From Sipunculus nudus (lineage: Eukaryota > Annelida > Sipuncula > Golfingiida > Sipunculidae), in contig CM049308.1 of assembly GCA_026874595.1 (NCBI GenBank), forward strand, positions 50,536,624 through 50,600,623: a stretch of DNA of 64,000 nt, given 5' to 3'. The position numbers were made by a program, and so were the translations under genes. Position 1 is the stretch's first letter, and every line of letters begins with the position of its first letter. Of this stretch, positions 40,401 to 53,614 are shown piece after piece. The notes beneath the pieces were generated by a model that saw only the letters and a program-made list of their open reading frames with translations, was not told where the DNA came from and made no database searches.

Positions 40401-43400
40401 TATGTATTAGCTATGTAATGTTTGGTGCATTAAATCACTGCTAGTCTAATGTACATAATATGCTGAACATGTATGTAAAATTATATACCCATGGTAGAAC
40501 AAATACCATTTCCAAATTTACTGTTGGTGTGTTTTTTTTTACACATTCTCTTAGAGGTTAAGTGCTATATGATGAATGCTGCCCCAGGTTATTCCAGGGA
40601 CATTGTCTTTGTTTTAATTTAAGAGTTTTAGTGTATATCCATTGCCATTAAATATACTTATATTGTTAACTGAGAGTGTGATTACAAGATTTTGTTTGTG
40701 TTACAAACTCTTGGATATTTGTCCAAGTAAAATAGTTTGTGAGAATGACCGGGAGTTCACTGCCTGACCATGAATAGATCTTTAGCTTTATGCAATAACT
40801 ATAGATTTATGCAAAAGGAATAATGATGTATACTCACTGTTATAAATACTTTAGGATGTCAACTCATAGGGTTGGTATATGAATTGTTAGTCAAAGTCAA
40901 GGGCTCACATGTAATCTGTTTCTTTGATTTATGGCATATATTACTTACAATCAGTCTCAATTTGAATGGTAAAACATGTTATCGTGAACAGTTAAAATGA
41001 ATCTATAAATATTAAGGTTCTTTGTTAACCCATGTAAACAGTATATACATAATATCTATTTTTGTATCTATGACAATATTTTATTGAATATATTAGGTAA
41101 TCCAGTTGTATGTATCAAAAATAATACTATTCAGGTTATGTTAATAAGTTGGTCAATCAAAAGAAATACTGAAAATAAATTATATTTTTTAGCCCTGATG
41201 GGCTATTGTTGTCACCCTAGCTGTCTGTCTGTACATCCGTCCCTCCGTCTGGTGTCTGTTAACTTTTACCTTGTGAGCAGGATATCTCTGAAAGGATTCA
41301 CTGTAGGAATTTTATTTCTTCCGTGAAGATAGACAAAATCTCGGTCAAGTTCGAAGATGGGTGACTTTGGCCTATTTTTCTATGTTTTACAGCTTATTAT
41401 AGAAAAACACTAAGATGCTTATTTCTCAGGCACCATTGGGTGATTTTTCACATATCTTACTATAATCATTTGGACTGATGGTCTGTACCTCCTGCACAAA
41501 TGTGGGGGCGCCACCTACAATTTCAGATTTTAACAAATTTTTATCGGATTTTTCATTTTGGCCTTGTGAGCAGGATATATCCAAAAGTATTTTAATCAGG
41601 AACTTCATTTCTTCAGTGCTGGTGCATATTAATAAAATCAAAAAGGTCACAGAGCTTAAAATAGAAAAATACTTAGGAGCTTATTTTTCAGGAACCACTA
41701 GGTGGATTGTTATGAAACATGGTATAATGATATGCCTTGATGATCTCAAGTCCTGCATGAGATCGGCCTTAACTTACTGGCAAAGGTACTACATACCTCT
41801 CCAGTTTAAATTTATAACTGACACATGTACAGATAAACATCCATGTGAGAACAAATATTTCATACTTGTTACTGCTACCACCTACAAACACTGTTCTGTT
41901 GGCTGAGGGTTATTGTCAGCTTCTGCTGATATTCTAGTTAAAGCTAGTACAACTAATTTACCAAAAAATGAAAAATCATTATTGTTAAATGGTATTGTTT
42001 ATGGAATAATTGCTTCGATCTCCTGACATGTACATAACTGTCCTTGCTAACTATGTATTTAGCCCCCCCCCCCCCCCCACCACCACACTGCAGGTGTTTC
42101 TCTTATCTTGTCCATGAAACTCTTAACATATTCATCATTGACACTGACACCAGTTTCCCTTTCACACAGGTATGCAACAAACAAGCATACCAAATATTTG
42201 GCGACATACAGTGCATTAATCCTTGATTAACTGGCAAAAACCTTGTTTGTTCTTCATATTAACATAGTCTACAGATTCTTCAGATCACCTCAAAAACTTG
42301 TTCAGATAATCAGGTCATTGGTTTGAGGGTTGTTGTGTGTTTTACTGGTGGGGATTATGAGGAGGGTGGTGACAGCAAAGTTATATATAGGACCTCCTAC
42401 CCAGCTCTGTAATGAGGAGAGACAGTTCATTGTAACAATTTTCGCAAGTTTTTGTATGGGGTCATGTCACTATTTTTCAAAAGGATCCATCATACATGAA
42501 AAAATGGCTGTGTAATCATTCTCCAACCTTTATATGTAAACATATATACTAATGGATCTCACGCAATAGCCTAGATTTCAGATATGTTTGTGAATAGTAA
42601 TTAAAGACAGATCATAAATAATTAACTTACAAATACATACAGGTATATAACTTGCAAATATATACAGTACCTGTCCACTTACGCCTCCCTCACTGTAAAC
42701 TGGATGTTTGTGTCATGATAGAAGTAGTGAATGTGCTCTGCAGAAAGTCTTAAATGCATAGAAAGTAGTATATGAAGAATGAAGAAAACTTGGACATGAT
42801 GGTATTTTACATGTAACCCGCTCCGTTTGATTCCCTATTCATGTAATCCAGTCAGCCAATGGGTATTCATGTCTTAAGCGTGTGTAGTATGTCCTCTAAA
42901 ATGTCATATTTTGTGTTTCTATATATTTGGAAAAACAGTTTGTTAATCTTGAAAAGTTCTTTAACAGTTATCCTGACTTTTGATATTTTGTCAGGCCAAA
43001 TTGAATGCAGATTCCCCGAGTGAAATAGTCAGCAAAATCAACTTGGTTGACCTTGCAGGAAGGTGAGTAACCTAAAAATTAAAATGTGCTAGTCAGTTAG
43101 AGAAAATCAGAATATTCTGAAAAAACAAGGTAAAAGCAACACCAAGTGTAAACATTTTGCCTATTTTTTTAGTATTTCAGTCTTTCAGAAAGCTTACTTT
43201 TCTTTTCTATTGTTTTATATTAAACTTAATCTGTATTTCATTCCCATTTTATTTTTGTTGGTGCATGTTGAATGGTCCGATTCATGAGAATACTTTCTAT
43301 GATTATGAACTGATCAGATAATAAGTTGGTGGTTTTATAAATATATGTTAATTCTTTTTTTTGGTGATGTATTCCTTTTTTCCTGAGGTAAAAAAATATT

Positions 43401-46400
43401 TGAAATATTGAGTATAACTAGATTTGGTAAGTGTTCATCTTTATATGTGAGTAATTTATTTTTTCCAGTGAACGAGCAGATCCTTCCAGCTCAGAGTACA
43501 GTCGTAGCAGACTGAAAGAGGGTGCTAACATCAACAAGTCATTAGTTACACTGGGTAACGTCATCAAGGCTCTTGGTAAGTACATATAATTTGGAACTAG
43601 TTTTATAAACAGCAGTTTATCACTGGGTAAACACTAACCATTGTGACCTTCACATTAGTTACCATAAACGTTAGTTTCGTTCAGTTTTTGTATTTTCCCA
43701 AATTGTCAAAATTAGGGATTCTTCATGTTGATAGCGTTCAGAAAGTTCTTTGTAATGAAGAGATTTTTTATGTATATAGAGATAGGGGTTTACTAGGGTT
43801 TTAGTAAGCAATTTGCCTCAAATATATATTTTGATATATCACTATATTCAGAAGACAATCAGTATAATTCATACTGAATAAGTATAAAAAAAAGTATAAG
43901 TATAACAAAAAGTTGCGGATACTATATGTTTGACTGGGTTCCGCTGTTGCGTTTGTTTCCAGAATAGAACTCTGAGACCACTGGACAGATTTACAGCATT
44001 ATCGGGTCACGTGAACTTGTGCCAAATATTTTGCGTTGACCTCTGACTTTTCCTCTCTCCAGTGCGTCCATCTGTGCATCTGTTTCCACAGATAAACCCA
44101 CATTTCTTCAGACTCATTTGATCAATCAGGCTAAAAATTTTGCACAAATGTAGCACTTAGATAGCTTTATAACATACACAAAAAATTGGTGGAGCCACCT
44201 GTAACTATTTTTGCACAGTGTCCATCTGTTTGTCTAACCCGGGATAAAATCACTCATATCTTTGCAGTGGTTGGACTTATCTACCTGAAATTTTGCATGT
44301 GTATACATCCTGGATAGCTTTCTGGATTTTGTGGCAGGTGGCTTCACCTACAGACACATTTTTGCTGCAGACATCCAGGCTAATATGCAACACACCTCAC
44401 TCTGTTTCCCCTTGCCACTCAATCCATGGCTCACTTCACCCATCCCACTCTGATTTTGGCGAATACATGTAGACGCTTGTTATACCAATACATCACAAAG
44501 CTCTAACCAGAGCATGTAGCACCAGCCCATGTGGTTAGAATACATACTGAACTCTTTATCTAAACCTATATGGAGAGCTTGACCTGTAAAACAGGTTATC
44601 AGTCCTGTAACACCCTCATGATGGATATATACACAAGGTCATCATAATAGCCAGCACCTGCTGTAAACCTACCCTGGTCTCATTGAGTTATCTCCATGTG
44701 ATGGTACTGTATGACCACTAGGTCTATAAGGGATTTAACAGGATTACAGAGACACGTGTATGATACAGCTTCAGGCTTCTCGTCACGTTATTACAGATAC
44801 ACTGGCACTGTTTAGTCCCAGTCTGCTGGGGATTCTCTTGTTTGTTGGTTGTGGTTTATTTGTTATCAATGATAATTGATACAGTTGCTGTGATTTATAA
44901 ATTGATTTTCTGATGACATGGAGTCATGGTACCATTAAATCTTTAGTTGCCATGGTTACCATCTGGCCTGTATAATCATTCCTGTCAGCTCTAAATAAAA
45001 CTTCCTGCTTTATCTTCCGTTGAGCTTGTGGTATTATGGTGTTTTGTTGTAATTTTACAAAGCTTGTTACCAGTGTTGGCATTTCATTGAATCAATATTG
45101 ATATGAAATTTACTGTGTGTAATTTATGTTTTTTCACAAATACATTTTGATTATAATCATAAATGCCTGTTTATATATGCTTACCCTGAGGCTGTTTATG
45201 TAAGAGCTCTGGGTCATTACCCCTTATCCACCTGTTTGATGGTCAGTTTTTAAACCCAAATGTTCATCAAGATTACCATTTTCTGGGAGACATGTAGCAT
45301 AAAACTAATTTACTAAAAGGGAAAGAAATTGTATTAAAGAAATCCAGCTGATTGAAAATCTGAGAAAAAGTTTGTTTTACATCATTTCAATCTAACAGAT
45401 GGCAGTGTGAGTCAGACTCAGTGGTCACATGCTTAATCAGTCACTGTCATAGCTGAAACCTTCACTATATGATATCAAATATAATTGACATAATATTACC
45501 AGGCCAGATACATCTGTATTAGTATAAACAAGTGTTGACCTTTGCTGTTAATGGTGGAAATACAGGTCTAATTGGACAGTACAGGAGTGGTTAAGGACAA
45601 AGACAGGCTGTACTCTTTGAGTGCTGCTCTAAAATGTTCTTTTACATTTTCATGAATATTCATTATATATGAGTAGTGAATGATTATGTGGATCTAATTT
45701 GCATGGGATATTTCATAAATATGTATTTTTTAAAGTTGTATATTGAGGTTGCTTTGTAATTTAACTGGAATTATTGTTTATAGAATGCATGGATACTGAA
45801 ATTTGTTTGTTAGGTTTGGGAAAAATGGAAGAAGAAGCATGATTGTTTTATCATCAGATAGGTATTTGGTATATAAGGGAGCAGAACTGGTCCCCCAGCA
45901 TGACCTGACTTTGTTTCAGTTTTTCCTTTGCATTGAACAATCTGCTGCTTTAAGTATACCTTTCTGAAAGCTTAGAAGATTCTCTTCATTTTAGTATGTA
46001 GAAATAATTTGTTGATTAAACATGTTTGAATTTATAAGCGTTTTAATTTTGTTTTAAATATTAAACAAAATCAGTTTATTCCAACCTGATCTAATGCACA
46101 TACAGAATAAACTTTATATTAATAAAAAATATAGATAAAAGTCCCAGGCGTATTTTTGTTTTGTGAGATAAGTTGGAAAAATTACAGTGTTACAGGGTAT
46201 TTAATTTTGAAACCCTCAAAAACATGGTCTAGTACTTATACAGACATATGGTCTAGTACTTGTAATGTCCAACAGGTGGCAGTGTATGAAAATGTGTACA
46301 GTACATTTAAGATAGGTTGTATTGAATTCACAGAAATTTGCTTTTTTGTTTTATATTCCCTGATGAAAAGATGAAATTTCAGTTTTATCCTTTTAATACA

Positions 46401-49400
46401 TTTAATTAATGTAACAGATGTTGTTTTTGTCCTGACAAATGCACATCCATTGAGAGGGAATGATTCTCTGATATTGCCACAGAGTTACATAAGTTAAAGG
46501 TGACCCTCTTGTGTCAACAGAAAGGTATATCATTGCATTTTGCAAAGCCTAAGAACTTTGCTAGATTTACATTTAGTTCCAATTATTTTCTGGGAAAATT
46601 TAAGCTCATCCAGACAGGGGATGGATTCTCTATGATGTAATTCTTCCACTTGTAAAGAATAGCCAGGGTTTATCAGGCAAAACAGCTGAAGTCTGTGTAT
46701 CATATTACAAATGAAATATATATTAAATGAAACTACCTGCACCAGCAACAGGGTCACACTAAAACACAGACTGAAGTTACTTCTGAATGATATTGGTACC
46801 TTTGATATTGGTGATGTTGAAAAAGACATTTCTTGTATTGGCACTTTTTAAATGTTTAAAAAGATATTTCTCATATTGGCACTTATGTGATGTTGAAAAA
46901 GACATTTCTGATATTGGCACTTTTTAAATGTTTAAAAAGATATTTCTCATATTGGCACTTATGTGATGTTGAAAAAGACATTTCTGATATTGGCACTTTT
47001 TAAATGTTTAAAAAGATATTTCTCATATTGGCACTTATGTGATGTTGAAAAAGACATTTCTGATATTGGCACTTTTTAAATGTTTAAAAAGATATTTCTC
47101 ATATTGGCACTTTTTAAATGTTTAAAAAGATATTTCTCATATTAGCACTTATGTGATGTTGAAAAAGACATTTCTGATATTGGCACTTTTTAAATGTTTA
47201 AAAAGATATTTCTCATATTGGCACTTATGTGATGTTGAAAAAGACATTTCTGATATTGGCACTTTTTAAATGTTTAAAAAGATATTTCACATATTGGCAC
47301 TTATGTGATGTTGAAAAAGACATTTCTGATATTGGCACTTTTTAAATGTTTAAAAAGATATTTCTCATATTGGCACTTATGTGATGTTGAAAAAGATATT
47401 TCTTATATCAGTACCTATAAGATGTTTAGAAAGATATTTCTGAAATCAGTACCTATGTGATGTTGAAAATATATTTCTGATATCAGTACCTATGTGATGT
47501 TGAAAAAGGTGTTTCTATATGTGATGTTATAATTTGTTTCAGCTGAGAGGACAATCATAGAGAACAGCATGGATACACTGGGTTCCACCATGAGTATCCG
47601 TACCAGTAGCAGTGACAGTGATAAGACATCCAACCCCAGTTCACCCACAAAACACGCTCGTCAACTGTTTATTCCATACAGAGACTCGGTGCTAACATGG
47701 CTGCTCAAAGACAGTCTGGGAGGCAATGCCAAAACAATCATGATCGCAAGTAGGTACCCACGCTGGGTTGGATTATAAGATGTCAATATGGTTATCTTGG
47801 TAACGAGTGCTTATAATTAGGATAGTCATTGGATGACTATTTGGAAAATTCATCTTAGGAAGTAGTATTTTTGATAAAATGTGTATTAATAAAAAAAAAC
47901 AAAAGTACTTCAGATCCCTGATAAATGAGGAAGCAACAGTCATCAGTGTAATGTCTCTTACTATATTGTATCATTTAGGTCGTATGTGTAAATATGAATC
48001 GAGTCTGAAAATGTGTAGATTAAAAGAACAAGAGGAATAAGCAAAGTATGGATGCTTCATTACCTGAAATCAGTTGAAGCAGTTTCATGTGGCACCATCT
48101 GGTGGAAATTACATGAACTGCTGAGCCCAGTTTTATTACTGGTCATGAAGTGATGTTTGTAGCCCAGTATGTATGTTTCCAACTTTCTATCTTGCAGCTA
48201 TTTCTCCGTCCAGTTTGTACTACAATGAAACCATCAGCACACTCCGGTATGCTCAAAGGGCCAAAAGGATAAAAAATCGCCCATTTATTAATGAGGTAAG
48301 AATGGCATTGTTATTCACTCACACAATCAGATAAACCATACCAGCTGTCTCAGTTTATTTTGAAATATGGCTAGCTGTATAACACTCAAACCTTTCAAGA
48401 GAAATATTCTGAATTGATGCCTTAATTATTTTGGAAAACTTTTATTTAACATAGAAATGCCAAAATAAATAGATATGTATTTTCATCTCTTGTTAAATGC
48501 AAAATTTTTGATGGAATTTAAGAGTGTAATGGCATATGTATTAGTTTAGTGAATATTTCTACATTTTAATATTTCATATTTTGGTCAGTCATTAATTGGT
48601 ATTTACAAAAAAAGATGATTTCATATTTTCTATTGTTTGCTATGTTATATTTCTGCAGGACAGCAATGTTACATTGATAAGAGAGCTCAGAGCAGAAATT
48701 GAGAGATTAAGAAGTCAGCTGGCCTCTAAACTGGTAAGTGTGGATGTATGATTACAAATCTTGTATATCATTTGATCTGTCACTGAAAATGGACAAATCA
48801 CCATTCTGGATTATTGTCACAATGTTTTTCTTTGCTGTGTACATAAAATGCACCATCTGCCTCACACGTGTATACTGCATACTATGACATTTTTGTATTC
48901 AAATAAAATTATACAGAAAAAATAATAAAACAAGTAAATTTTGGAGTGAAATTGTGTGATTGGAGAAAGAGCTTGACTGCTTTATATAATTTTCATCCAT
49001 CATGTATACAAATCATGATTCTGCATGTGCCAATGCAACTTGTTGTAACAATTATTTATTTATCATTAACTTTTGCAGTAGTTCTAATAATAAAAACAAC
49101 AATTGAAGTTTGTATAGCCCTTTCTCATTTAGTATTATCAAATTGCTTGTAAAACAAGACAGATATTAAACTTTATTTGTGTTTGGTCTTCAAATTAAGA
49201 ATTATTTAAAAATATATTATTATACAAATTTTAAATATTACATTTTAAATTCTTAAATATGTTTTTGCTACATTATTGACTTAAACAGAATCCATAGGAT
49301 TAATGTGTAAAATAAAATCTTATCTTTCACTACTTGCTTTATATGTAAATGTAATAAATCAGTAATATGAAGTCATAAATGTTATAATCATTATTAAGTG

Positions 49401-52400
49401 AAATAAAAGTATTCCTGACAGACTTTAAACAGTGTGTGAGTATTGTAATGTTGTATCTTTAATGTTGTATTGAGCTTGATGATGGATGACTTTGCTGTAC
49501 TTGCTGTATGACAAAGCTGTCATAGTCGTTCCTGTGCTTAAGGTCTGTTCTGTGTTGCAGTCATATGACACACATCTACGTAGGAATAGTAGAAATATGG
49601 AGATCCAGGTACGATTCCTTAATCAGGCATGATGGAATGCTTGTGACATAATATCATAGCATGAATATCTATGTCCAGTTTTGCATAGATTATAAAATAA
49701 TTTCCAGAATTATTGCAGGTTCTTTTTCAGAGGATACGTAAATCAGAAGCTTCTAGGGTTTATATCTTTTTTTTCATCTTTATTTTAATAGTGCTAGTTT
49801 GTTGTATGCTATAACATATATGCTTGCACAGCAAGGACATCTTTCTTGTTTTATGATTTCAGGATCTAAAGTCTAAACAAAGGGGTAATATCACTATAGT
49901 AACACACATACAGTTTCTGAATGAAATGAATGACAGTGCCACCAAAAACCATGCAGTGCTTATACCTTATTTTTTTCTTGCATACTTCTTGAAGCTTGTT
50001 ATGTTCAATTTATATACCCATGTTTACAGTGTAAAAACTTTTAAAATAAAATATGGCTGACCGATTCCAAATTAATATGTGCAGTTACCCAGTAAATACC
50101 TCTCAGGTATCTTATGTCCGATGATTCTGTATGCTTTCCCAGTTAGATATGTATACAAAAGTGAGAGTAATAAAATGAATAAGATTTAAGACTTGCAGAC
50201 ATTTTGTTAAAATCTTTGCTCTATTATTGATGGAACTTCTTTGCTTAATAAGACTAGTCCTACCTGTAGGTCAGGTTAATTGTTCCTTGCCTGATTGTTG
50301 CAGTTCTGGCCATGTTGCTTGGCTGCTACCTAGTTGTTATGCATAAATAATTACTATATATTTATGCGGGCCATGAAAATGCAAGCTCAGCAGACTGACT
50401 GTACACTGCAAACCAATTTAACAAGAACCATGCTTATGTTTACTCTTGTAATGCAACAAAAAAAATTAGTTCAGTATTTATATATAGTATTTGTGGACCT
50501 TCAGATATTGCATCTTTTATATTTGCTCAGTGGATGAGTTTAAAAGCCTAAGTTGAATGGCTGATTGTGTTTAAACTAGCTGCTGGCTGGCTTTGGTTCA
50601 CACCTGAGATAGCGTCGGGCTCATTGTATCAATGCAGCACATGTTACTGTAAAGGAGTGAACTTTAAAAACAAATGGCTCATTTGCCCAAAGTGATGTAA
50701 TCTGTAGATTTTGAGGTTACCGTGTCAGAGGTCAAGGTCATTTTAAAAAGATTGTAACAATAATATAAATGCTGCAAGTTCAAGAATAATAAGTTCTCAG
50801 ATTTGTTGGTCACAAGGTCATTGGTTTAGGTCACAGGACTGTCATTCTGAAAAATTCCTTTAAAAATATCCTTTTAGACAAATTTAGCTGAGTGTCAAGA
50901 CCCATGGGTCCCTAGTTTACCTTAATGCACAGCTGTAACACCAAGCATGAAACACTGTGAAATAAATAAATAGTAAAATGTTCATAAATGACTGGGCTCA
51001 ATAAATATATATCAGGCTTAAGTTATGACACTGGATTGAAGTAATAAGCCAAATATGTGGGTCCAATAAATGATCAAGCCACAAATGTTTGAACATGTGG
51101 AGATATTATGCATGGTTTCATACTTATTTTAGCATGAAATCATTTTATTTTTAGGATGAGTACTTCAGAAGTAGTATATATCAAATAACAAACAGTTCCT
51201 ATAAAACTTATATAAGTTTGAATAAATGCAGGGCATGAATGGTGCTGTGTGCAGGTTTATTTTTGCATGGTTTCTAGAGAGTCTTTATTTTTTTATCTGT
51301 TAGAGTTATTTCATTTTATAGTAGAGTAGTTTTGTGTCAACCTTTATGTGTACAGTAATGCAGTGGTTGAAAGAACTGATTTAGTATGCATGATTATGAT
51401 GTGTCATTCATTTAAAATTAAAATCTGGTTATTTAAAATCATTTGATCCTATTATCTTATTTAGTTCATTTATCAGAAACCTGTAGAATTAGGATTCCCT
51501 GGCCTACTTTTTAAGTCATGGTTAATATTGGTTAGTGCTGGGTTCTCATACAAACAACCACGGGCATGCACAAAATTTATGAATTACCACAACCAATCCA
51601 ACTTTAATATACATCAGCAAGTTCCCCTATGACCCCCCTGACACAGGGTATGACCCACATAACTTACAAAATAGTTCCCAATATTCATGTGTGTATTTAA
51701 GCATTGGTGAATACACCACAGTTAGGGGACAACATATTTGTTAGTATTTAGCATAGTGTTGTAGGATTGGATGAAAGGTTCCACACTAACCCCTACCCAA
51801 GGTCTTTGACACTAAGGTGCATGTGCCCTCTCCACCCAGTAATCAGTAGCTTCAGGTCATGGATGATGCAGACAGCCTCCTTCCCACCATCTCAAAGAGC
51901 CTTATTGGTTCAGGTATTACATAAATAATTGAATTTATCCTTTAGGTTTTCCGCAACATCAGCAATACCAGTTCTTTCAAACCAGCTGTGGTTATGATTA
52001 ACAATGATTTAATGAAAACTTGTAACAGTTGTCTCATTATACAGTTAATTGTCCATTTAAACAGTGACTGGAACTGATAAAAAGATGAATAGGATGTTCT
52101 CTTGTAGCTTGTTTATCAAAACAACATGATGATAGGCCAGACATGGCCTGGTCAGGTTATGACTGCTGACAGATGGCCTGGCTGTGTTACTGAGGGACTC
52201 AGTATAACCATAAGACATATAATACACAACAGATGCAAGATGAGGCATGAGTGTACTAAGTGGCCCCTGAGATTGTCTGTGCTGTCAGTTAAAGAATCTG
52301 TGCTGCAGTGCACTGGTGTACCAAAGTGTACAGAGAATGTGTACAACAGCATGTGCAGCTTTACTGTACAGCTCAGGAAAAAAAATTAGGATTATTTTGA

Positions 52401-53353
52401 AGATAGTACAGCTATATAAGCCTGCATTGATGATTGGAGACTAAGCTGCTTATACTGAAGAGTTAATAAAAACACTCCTGGGTGAAAAATCACTACCAGT
52501 AGTTGGGAGTTGGGCACAAGAGCTGGTATTTTTTCTGGGATGAGTAACGCAGAACATGAATCAAAGTGATGATTAGGCAAGATTATTATCTATCCGAGGA
52601 TGTGTTGTTGTTACATGGGATTTAGACATGCATTAACCACATTTATTTGCAAGGAAGTACTGCTCAATATAAGGAAAAAGAATCATTTCCTGGTTAATCA
52701 GTAAGTGAGAGTTTTTGTGTATGGTTGTGTTTGGAAAGAATAGTTAATCATCAATTATTGATCCCTTGTAGTGCTTCACTGATGGATGCATGATCATTAA
52801 TTAAACAGGTGATACCATTGATTCCTGAACAGTATGCCAGGGTCTGTTTGGCCTTTCAGCTGTTTCTATAATATGTGTTCTCTGAGAGTGTAGTTTGTTG
52901 AAATATATAGATTATCTGTCTATCAGATGCCTTGCTCAGCAGTCTGAGCTGTTAATGCATGGTAGCATAGTGGCATGACATATACAAAATTAGGTTTATT
53001 ATTAGTTAAACATACATACATATCAGCATATGTGGGCTTTATTCTTAATTTTTCTGTGGATATTTTGATGCCATGAGGCTTTGAGAAGCATTTGGGTTTT
53101 TATTAAATGGTTAGTTAGTGTTTATCAGAGCAAGATGCTTATACACAAAATCACTGGAAATATATTATAAAGGTGAAATGTAATATAGCATGGAACATTT
53201 GATACATTAAGGGTGGTTAAGATATATACCGATTGTGCGTCACTTTATATTAATAAATTATTCATATTCATGTGTTTAAAGAGGTAGTTTATTTGTGTTC
53301 ATTTCTAAAAGTGTGTATATATATATATATATATATATACATATATATGTATG

Positions 53354-53395
<42 letters not shown>

Positions 53396-53572
53396 TATAC
53401 AAAGTGAAACCTCAAAATTTTGACCATCAATGGGACCTTGATAAAGTGGTCACATTTTGGAGGTGGTCTAAGCAAGGTCTTATACAAAGAGCCAAAAAAA
53501 TTGGGACTGTGAAAAGTGGTCTTTATTTTGAGGTGGTCAGTAAACCAAGGTAGCTGTTAGGTGAGGTTTTAC

Positions 53573-53614
<42 letters not shown>

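Larger units (their letters stand above)
43576..47542 (+). other. 3,967-bp intron with TIR element and minisatellite
   Basis: Contains the reverse-oriented TIR element (43912-44470) and the 76-bp minisatellite (about 46800-47515). The stretch between them, 44471-46799, shows no gene; the open frame at 46156-46374 lacks motifs. Confidence 0.85.

Noticed and set aside
41478-41906. 142-codon open frame, longest in the window
   Set aside because: It lies in repeat-like sequence and has no protein motif.
49866-49885. Possible short exon after cag at 49862, near gatctaaagtctaaacaaag
   Set aside because: It would break the reading frame into the next exon, and the donor is poor.
51946-51990. Possible extra 45-bp in-frame exon ([15 protein letters not shown]) in the linker intron
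   Set aside because: The acceptor tttag is acceptable and phase is kept, but the donor gttatg is weak and no family similarity is visible.
53272-53553. Open frame of Tyr/Ile repeats on both strands
   Set aside because: Translation of a TA microsatellite.
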